Assembly: GCA_949318235.1 (NCBI GenBank)
Contig: OX439127.1
Location: 22,269,374-22,333,373, forward strand
Length of the DNA: 64,000 bases
Direction of reading: 5' to 3'
Source: Ecdyonurus torrentis
Taxonomy: Eukaryota; Arthropoda; Insecta; Ephemeroptera; Heptageniidae
Within the stretch, counting starts at the first letter, position 1. Every line of letters begins with the position of its first letter. Shown here in pieces: positions 62,184 to 64,000 of the stretch. The position numbers were made by a program, and so were the translations under genes. A model generated the notes under the pieces. The model saw only the letters and a program-made list of their open reading frames with translations. It did not search any database and had not been told where the DNA came from.

Positions 62184-63203
62184 CACTTATATATACACAC
62201 ACAGTAAACTCTCGATTTTGTTAAATGCTCAGTTGGGTCCGCAGTACAGCCTTCAATATAAGCATGGCAACCCAGTAAACCACAACTTTTTACATGGACA
62301 TTGCAAGTACTTTTCCGATGCAAGAATGTCACTCCCAGCTCAAGTGACGTCACCGGTACTGACGTTCTTCTATTAGACAAGTACTTGCAATCTATACATG
62401 AGAAAAAACTGGTTTACTGGGAATGTTTAAGCTCTTGATTTTGTGAAATGGCCATTTTCTGGGTCCCTTGTGATGTTACAAAATCGAGAGTTTGCTGTAT
62501 TTATTTATTTACTTATATATTTACTTATTTATGTCATACAGATTGGCGCTGATGGACGGCGAAGTCAGATCTTCCTGGCTCTTTCTACAGCTGCTGAGTT
62601 TAGGGACCACCTTTCATCCTTTAGCGACTATTATGCTTCTCTAGGTAAACACACATTCAAACTTAATGTTAAAATTGATTTGTTAGCTGTGTCTTTGGTT
62701 TTATCCATTGATATGCCACAGGAAGTTAACTATATAAATTATATGCCTGTTAAGTTACCAACTCTAAAATACCACTTTATATTCATTCCCCCTTTTGCAG
62801 AGCAATAAATTTGTGTATCAGTTTTTTTCTTCTTTTATATATTTACCTTGGTTGGTATTATGGTTCTCATTGAGCTCTGTTTGGTAGTAGTTGACATTTA
62901 TTAAGTAATAAAATTACAAGTCATACTAACTGTAATCTTGTGTTACGAAGTCTTGTGTTGTCAGCATCTAGTTGTAGGATATTGAAACTTTGATTTACTA
63001 TCACTCATTGCCTTTAGGGTACTGAATTGTGCAGTGAAAGTGAAATATGGATTGTGAGTATTTTGTTTGTTTTAGGCCCACCTAATCCTGAAAATGTACC
63101 AGAAGATGGAAAACTTAAATCTGAGATGATGATCAAAGACAATCGAAGATACTATTTGGATCTCAAAGAAAATTCTCGTGGCAGATTCCTTAGAGTGAGT
63201 CAG
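23568..63203 (+). CDS. pur-alpha: Purine-rich element-binding protein Pur-alpha (3'-partial), main transcript
   Basis: Join of 23568-23610, 28035-28088, 61925-62040, 62542-62644 and 63076-63203, all GT-AG with matching phases, gives 148 residues with no stop. After a Gly/Ser/acidic N-terminus ([28 protein letters not shown]), PUR repeat I runs from [19 protein letters not shown] through [26 protein letters not shown] and [20 protein letters not shown] linker ([11 protein letters not shown]) leads to PUR repeat II ([30 protein letters not shown]). Pur-alpha binds purine-rich single-stranded DNA and RNA and acts in transcription, RNA transport and translation. The rest of repeat II, repeat III and the C-terminus must lie right of 64,000. 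Two very long introns and several candidate alternative first exons make this locus unusual. Confidence 0.95.
24857..24960. repeat. 104-bp imperfect hairpin
   Basis: TACACTCCTCCCGATTAAATCTGACCG at the left pairs with the right end CGGTCAGATTTATTTGGGAGGAGTGTA, with a loop of about 45 bases. It lies in Pur-alpha intron 1 in sense orientation. The size would suit a small MITE or a hairpin RNA precursor; nothing here shows which. Confidence 0.65.
26933..27238 (+). mobile_element. MITE family A, copy 1
   Basis: Begins TATAGGGTCTATGCATTCAT and ends GCATACACCCTATA, so the ends are inverted copies of TATAGGGTGTATGC. Internal landmarks shared with the other copies are GTTAAAGTCG, TTGCCAGTTTAAAAA, TTTTGAGAG, TTTGTCCTATGCTGAGCAAT and ATGACGTCAT. 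No coding capacity. Confidence 0.85.
28035..28088 (+). CDS. pur-alpha: Pur-alpha coding exon 2 (symmetric 54-nt exon)
   Basis: Acceptor GTCTGTTGCAG, donor GTAAGT at 28089. Reads [17 protein letters not shown], the flexible Gly/Ser-acidic part of the N-terminus. It is exactly 18 codons and phase 1 on both sides, so it can be skipped without changing frame. Confidence 0.85.
29652..29692. repeat. Poly(A) tract
   Basis: An uninterrupted A run of about 40 bp. It follows a CT/CTGT-rich microsatellite (about 29480-29530). Confidence 0.9.
30436..30498. repeat. Poly(T) tract of about 63 bp
   Basis: The longest homopolymer in the window. Its length in the assembly should not be trusted without raw reads. 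Confidence 0.9.
31561..32140. repeat. Dispersed repeat, copy 1, interrupted by MITE A
   Basis: TTGACCCAGGCAGTTCATAG at 31561 recurs at 35411. Text after the MITE (TTCCAAAG, then GGTGAACATCAAAACATCGA) resembles 35641-35690 (TTCCAAAT, then GATAAACATAAACACGTCAA). This suggests that MITE A copy 2 inserted into an older repeat. Similarity of the middle part is weak. Confidence 0.4.
31766..32064 (-). mobile_element. MITE family A, copy 2
   Basis: Reverse orientation: the right end reads CATGAATGCATACACCC and the left part ATGACATCATATTTAATGCG. All internal landmarks of the family are present. The left terminal bases are degraded. Confidence 0.82.
33048..33794. mobile_element. Fold-back element rich in CTCGAAA/TTTCGAG motifs
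   Basis: Begins GAGCTGTAAA and ends TTTACAGCTC. Both halves are dense in short TCGAG/CTCGAAA/GACCGAG words in inverted arrangement (33060-33220 and 33640-33790) around an A+T-rich centre with no motif. It is a non-coding DNA-element type structure. A target duplication is not convincing. Confidence 0.65.
34907..34951. repeat. Poly(A) tract
   Basis: An A run of about 43 bp. Further A/T runs above 20 bp occur at about 34003-34022, 34062-34085 and 35431-35459. Confidence 0.85.
35411..35700. repeat. Dispersed repeat, copy 2, with expanded A-rich insert
   Basis: Starts with the same 20 bases as 31561. A poly(A)/(AAT)n expansion interrupts it before GACAAGCGTTG, which matches ACAAGCATTG of copy 1. 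Confidence 0.45.
37433..37881 (+). promoter_or_regulatory. GC-rich island and 5' UTR of alternative Pur-alpha exon 1b
   Basis: GC and CpG rise abruptly (GGGGGCGGGACGGG, GTCGGCGGCCGC). GAGA-type repeats lie at 37513-37546 and 37590-37600, then a run of TGTGACA-like words precedes the start codon at 37882. This looks like an arthropod GAGA-type, TATA-less promoter, which is an inference from composition and position. Confidence 0.5.
37882..37990 (+). CDS. Candidate alternative first coding exon 1b of Pur-alpha
   Basis: An ATG (TTGTTATGA) opens [12 protein letters not shown], then [13 protein letters not shown], ending IQHWFPP. The frame is 36 codons plus one G before a strong donor, CCTG|GTAAGC at 37991. 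Phase 1 is exactly what exon 61925 needs; the joined codon is GGT (Gly). The stretch is GC-rich within an A+T-rich intron and sits at the end of a GC island. Evidence is structural only; no transcript is available to me. Confidence 0.6.
38279..38299 (+). CDS. Candidate 21-nt microexon of Pur-alpha
   Basis: A pyrimidine-rich acceptor (GCTTGCTTTTATTTATAG) and a good donor (CCAG|GTAAAT) bracket 21 bases. Read in phase 1 it adds E-G-C-I-T-K-P without a stop and leaves in phase 1, so it would fit between exon 1b and 61925. It lies 288 bp after exon 1b. Short exons with two good sites can occur by chance. Confidence 0.35.
40303..40590. other. GC-rich patch with repeated TGACG words
   Basis: Contains TTGACGCTCACGG, GTGACGCTCTC, ATGACGTGG, GATGACGTGATC and AACGTCATCG within 290 bp, plus GCGAGGCCGGGGCTCCC at the left. 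Frames on either strand have no recognisable product. It could be a regulatory island with CREB/ATF-like half-sites or a worn transposable element. Confidence 0.35.
40883..41036 (+). repeat. 154-nt uninterrupted purine tract, (GA)n then (GAA)n
   Basis: The plus strand has no pyrimidine from 40883 to 41036. About 40 GA units are followed from about 40966 by about 23 GAA units. Such a mirror-type polypurine block can form triplex (H-DNA) and expose single-stranded purine DNA. The open frames across it in all phases are artefacts of the repeat. Confidence 0.95.
42138..43640 (-). mobile_element. LINE (CR1/Jockey-like), 5'-truncated, frameshifted
   Basis: On the minus strand an RT frame is followed by a 3' UTR that ends in an (AATA)n/(AAAT)n tail at 42138-42175, as in CR1/Jockey-type LINEs. 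The 5' end stops inside the RT domain at about 43640, next to a (GT)n stretch. No endonuclease part remains. It inserted antisense to Pur-alpha in its long intron. Confidence 0.85.
42424..42771 (-). pseudogene. LINE RT C-terminal part, shifted frame
   Basis: Continues the LINE protein after a frameshift around 42,760: [14 protein letters not shown], then a region ending [19 protein letters not shown] and [10 protein letters not shown] before the stop. R-T-V-x-x-W-N-S-L-P is the usual C-terminal signature of CR1/Jockey-group polymerases. Confidence 0.8.
42711..43685 (-). pseudogene. LINE reverse transcriptase fragment
   Basis: RVT_1-type domain: [53 protein letters not shown], the catalytic QYADDSTLY (around residue 160), [11 protein letters not shown] and [14 protein letters not shown]. 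The first roughly 18 residues ([14 protein letters not shown]) are translated flanking GT-repeat sequence, not LINE. It runs out of frame after about residue 305. Endonuclease and early RT are missing. Confidence 0.88.
43641..45115. other. Pur-alpha intron, no feature seen
   Basis: A+T-rich intronic DNA between the LINE and the second GC island. Nothing recognised. Confidence 0.6.
45116..45632 (+). promoter_or_regulatory. GC-rich island and 5' UTR of alternative Pur-alpha exon 1c
   Basis: GC-rich, with GGGAGGGGG, GCGGTCGGGCAGGCG and GGCGGGTGGGGTGGGGGTG at the left. A GAGAG/GTGAGTGAGAGA stretch lies around 45336-45375, and GCGCCGTTCAACCGCCACAG near 45430. An A+T-rich piece (45500-45590) precedes the start codon. 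The layout resembles the island before exon 1b (GC-rich, GAGA words, then ATG). Confidence 0.5.
45633..45759 (+). CDS. Candidate alternative first coding exon 1c of Pur-alpha
   Basis: ATG in an excellent context (CACACCATGT) opens [20 protein letters not shown], then [15 protein letters not shown], 42 codons plus one G before the donor CAAG|GTAAGC at 45760. Phase 1 matches exon 61925, giving Gly at the junction, the same as exon 1b. GC content is far above the surrounding intron. The Ala-rich, positively charged tail has no match I recognise. Evidence is structural; transcripts would decide. Confidence 0.62.
47940..48781 (+). mobile_element. MITE family A, copy 3, interrupted by a nested element
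   Basis: Left end TATAGGGTGG with TTCATGTTAAAGTCGACG; right end ATGACGTCATGCGTACACACCCTATA. All family landmarks are present up to GAGCAATGTTAATCAATGC; a 527-bp insert flanked by TTAA then separates this from AAGCACTCAGAATGACGTCA. Confidence 0.85.
48201..48727. mobile_element. TTAA-flanked MITE nested in MITE A copy 3
   Basis: TTAA at 48197-48200 and 48728-48731 bracket ends that are inverted copies of each other: AACCTCAGACCTAG (left) and CTAGGTCTGAGGTT (right). The interior is non-coding and contains two diverged tandem units about 166 bp apart (CTCGAG at 48421 and 48587; AAAAAAAGTTATCG near 48502 and 48668). TTAA duplication is typical of piggyBac-type insertion, but the ends do not start CCC, so the family is not certain. 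Confidence 0.8.
49472..49513 (+). CDS. Candidate 42-nt cassette exon of Pur-alpha
   Basis: A long pyrimidine tract with acceptor CTATTTTTCTAACAG and a donor CAAA|GTACGC enclose 42 GC-rich bases. Read in phase 1 they give [13 protein letters not shown] without a stop and return phase 1, so the exon could sit between any of the first exons and 61925. The donor resembles that of exon 1a (CAAA|GTACGT). Confidence 0.45.
49514..52457. other. Pur-alpha intron, no exon seen
   Basis: Homopolymers near 50487-50500 (G), 51201-51219 (T), 51446-51481 (T) and 52006-52031 (A), and short (CTTT)n and (TATAT)n arrays near 50840-50985. No coding signal. Confidence 0.55.
52458..53416. mobile_element. Fold-back element of about 960 bp
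   Basis: The left end AAATTGATCAAAACTAGG and the inverted right end AAATTTATCAAAACTAGG are followed in both arms by TTTTTCCTCTTTTC, TTTTGGTCACGAAA and TTTTGATCAA/CTAGTTT words. The arms are roughly 150 bp with an A+T-rich centre. It is non-coding. Confidence 0.65.
53417..54780. other. Pur-alpha intron, no feature seen
   Basis: A+T-rich intronic sequence without exon or repeat structure that I can support. Confidence 0.55.
54781..55210. promoter_or_regulatory. GC-rich island of unknown role
   Basis: About 430 bp of strongly GC- and CpG-rich sequence (GGGGCGCGCGCGC, GCCGCGGCGGG, GTCGCCGCGCCGC) in an A+T-rich intron. Open frames exist on both strands, but neither shows a domain or ends at a credible phase-1 donor. 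By analogy with 37433-37881 and 45116-45632 it may be another promoter, possibly with a non-coding exon. Confidence 0.4.
55211..59426. other. Pur-alpha intron, no exon seen
   Basis: A+T-rich. A short perfect-stem hairpin (CCAGCC...GGCTGG with AAGATCC/GGATCTT) lies at 56492-56526. Poly(A) is near 56559-56580 and poly(G) near 59121-59138. TGACGTCA occurs near 59352 in a small GC-richer patch. Confidence 0.55.
59427..59770 (+). mobile_element. MITE family A, copy 4
   Basis: Starts TATAGTGGTTGCATTCAT with AAGTCGACGCCAT and ends GCGCATACACCCTAT. Landmarks AACATGGGCC, CAGTTTAAAAATA, TTTTTGAGAG and TTTGTCCTATGTTGAACAAT are present. An A-run expansion lies near 59641-59685. Confidence 0.82.
59771..61279. 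other. Pur-alpha intron, no exon seen
   Basis: A+T-rich with poly(A) near 60870-60900. GC rises after 61,100 (GGGTGCCGCGCCGC) on approach to the promoter-like segment. Confidence 0.55.
61280..61534 (+). promoter_or_regulatory. Candidate intronic promoter with CRE and TATA box
   Basis: A full CRE palindrome TGACGTCA (near 61284-61291) lies about 55 bp before TATATATTTAAG (61343-61354). A GC-richer stretch with ACTACGTGTACTGTGCAAAG follows. The segment is 380-640 bp upstream of Pur-alpha exon 61925 and on the same strand. It is promoter-like by motif order only. Confidence 0.4.
61535..61548 (+). CDS. Possible short first exon (1d) of Pur-alpha
   Basis: AAAGAGATGG gives a good start context. 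ATG GCT AAT TAT C before a weak donor GTGAAT would join exon 61925 in phase 1 (CGT, Arg), making a minimal N-terminus M-A-N-Y-R before GQQQGEQ. The donor is weak and the exon is very short, so this is tentative. Confidence 0.2.
61925..62040 (+). CDS. pur-alpha: Pur-alpha coding exon 3, first half of PUR repeat I
   Basis: Acceptor GTGTTTCAG, donor GTATGT at 62041. Phase 1 in, phase 0 out. Reads [19 protein letters not shown] and [19 protein letters not shown], the first beta strands of PUR repeat I with the R/K residues that contact nucleic acid. All candidate first exons would splice to this acceptor. Confidence 0.95.
62091..62180. repeat. (AT)n microsatellite in Pur-alpha intron 3
   Basis: About 90 bp of AT dinucleotides starting 50 bp after the exon 3 donor. 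Confidence 0.93.
62202..62497. mobile_element. MITE with CAGTAAACTCTCGATTTTGT ends
   Basis: Left end CAGTAAACTCTCGATTTTGT and inverted right end CAGCAAACTCTCGATTTTGT. Inner arms are also inverted (CCCAGTAAACCAC/CTGGTTTACTGGG and TGCAAGTACTT/AAGTACTTGCA). The ends resemble pogo/Tigger-type non-autonomous elements. It lies 44 bp before exon 62542. Confidence 0.78.
62542..62644 (+). CDS. pur-alpha: Pur-alpha coding exon 4, helix end of PUR repeat I
   Basis: Acceptor ATGTCATACAG, donor GTAAAC at 62645. Reads [20 protein letters not shown] and [14 protein letters not shown], the last strand and the amphipathic helix that completes PUR repeat I. Phase 0 in, phase 1 out. Confidence 0.95.
62645..63075. 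other. Pur-alpha intron 4 (431 bp)
   Basis: GT-AG intron with no further feature seen. Confidence 0.85.
63076..63203 (+). CDS. pur-alpha: Pur-alpha coding exon 5, linker and start of PUR repeat II
   Basis: Acceptor TTGTTTTAG. Reads [20 protein letters not shown], then [19 protein letters not shown] and VSQ. The conserved RVSQ supports the end at 63203 with donor GTCAAT. A stronger-looking donor GTGAGT lies nine bases earlier at 63195 in the same phase, so the exact end is uncertain by three codons. Confidence 0.92.
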
Positions 63204-64000
63204 GTCAATTTTGTTTTGTTTTTCTCTAAAATTACTTTATCCCTCTCTTGTTCATACTTTGGTATTAATTTTGTATGCAAATTAGCAGAATACCAAGAAA
63301 ACAAAGCATAACTGCAAACAATCTTGTTTTAATTCATATGTATCTATAATTAATACTTTTTTCTGCTATTTTGTATATATTATAAGAAACAAATACTGGT
63401 TTTCAATGAAAATTATGTCAAATGAAAGAATAGAGGAAACCAATAAGGTGCTGAAGGTTTCCATTGTGAAGAGACATTTTCTAGTGGGAGATAAGAACAG
63501 AATAGGGAAAAACTTTTAGCTTACTCTTTTACATGTCATTTTCTTTACTTACTGCGTATTAGTTTCCTCTTTATTTCAATTAAATTTGTTCTTAGATTTA
63601 TCCTTACTGTAGTAATTAGACAGGAATAAATAAGCCAAGAATTTGTGAGTGAAGAATGCGTGTGGGGTGCAAAAAAAATGTTGACTGAGTTAAGTAAGAA
63701 AGTAATGTGTTACATTGGTTTGGACATGTTGAAAGAATGATTGATGAGAGGATTGTAAAAGTGTTTTCAAACCAGAGTAGAATAATCGGGCAGACCTAAA
63801 ATATGATGATGAGGGGATTGGAAGTTGTCCAGAGAAGAATAATGCACAACGTAACTTGTGTCACTTGTGACGCTTGTAACTGAAGTTCTTTACAGTCATA
63901 AAATAGAAAGAGAAAAGTCCAAACAGTTTTTGGTTTACTTGCCACGTTTTTAAGTATATAACATAAAGATAAGCAAATTACTCTGTGTTTTCCTATATTG
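63204..64000. other. Pur-alpha intron 5, continues beyond window
   Basis: No further exon is visible; the remaining coding sequence must be to the right. A weak copy of the dispersed GAATAGAGGAAACCA repeat lies near 63430-63480. Confidence 0.7.

Larger units (their letters stand above)
62041..62541. other. Pur-alpha intron 3 (501 bp)
   Basis: Almost fully occupied by an (AT)n array (62091-62180) and a MITE (62202-62497). Confidence 0.85.

Noticed and set aside
1..64000. tRNA, rRNA, CRISPR or bacterial operon features
   Set aside because: No A/B-box pair with a cloverleaf, no rRNA-like block and no regular spacer array was found; splice structure shows eukaryotic nuclear DNA.

Overview
The window is animal nuclear DNA. 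It has intron-containing genes with GT-AG junctions, very long introns, low overall GC, many mono- and dinucleotide runs, and LTR, LINE and MITE-type elements. Two genes are recognised by their protein sequence, both on the + strand and both cut by the window edges. The Pur-alpha N-terminus and linker read like insect or other arthropod orthologues, so an arthropod is the best guess, but the sequence alone does not fix the taxon.

Left part (1-22,530): a MOB3-type MOB kinase-activator gene. Four coding exons are seen (934-1084, 13771-13998, 14360-14475, 14712-14948); the first coding exon must lie left of the window. Its 12.7-kb intron holds an LTR retrotransposon (2010-11313) with two 791-bp LTRs that I read as identical and a 4-bp target duplication. 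It keeps a gag-like ORF, but the rest of its interior is A+T-rich sequence in which I find no pol. Downstream of the MOB3 stop, in what may be its 3' UTR, is an antisense Ty3/Gypsy element (about 15,790-19,687). It has gag, protease, RNase H and integrase, but the reverse-transcriptase core is deleted and no 3' LTR is visible. A near-perfect 213-bp hairpin (21397-21609) and a strong poly(A) site (22500-22510) follow.

Right part (23,568-64,000): a Pur-alpha gene. The joined frame 23568-23610 / 28035-28088 / 61925-62040 / 62542-62644 / 63076-63203 gives the Pur-alpha N-terminus, PUR repeat I and the start of PUR repeat II. The gene continues past the right edge. The 33.8-kb intron before exon 61925 is the most interesting region. 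It contains at least two further candidate first coding exons (37882-37990 and 45633-45759), each below a GC-rich, GAGA-containing island. Each has a good start codon and donor and ends in phase 1, as exon 61925 requires. Two candidate in-phase cassette exons (38279-38299, 21 nt; 49472-49513, 42 nt) and a TATA/CRE promoter-like segment (about 61,280-61,550) lie in the same intron. The suggested picture is a Pur-alpha locus with several promoters that attach different N-terminal tails to one constant DNA/RNA-binding body.

The same introns are full of mobile DNA: a 5'-truncated, frameshifted LINE (42138-43640, minus strand), a four-copy MITE family with TAGGGTGTATGC-like ends (one copy interrupted by a TTAA-flanked element), several fold-back elements, and a 154-nt uninterrupted purine tract. 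No tRNA, rRNA or CRISPR array was seen. Long homopolymers and the A+T-rich interior of the first LTR element are places where assembly or base-calling errors are possible.
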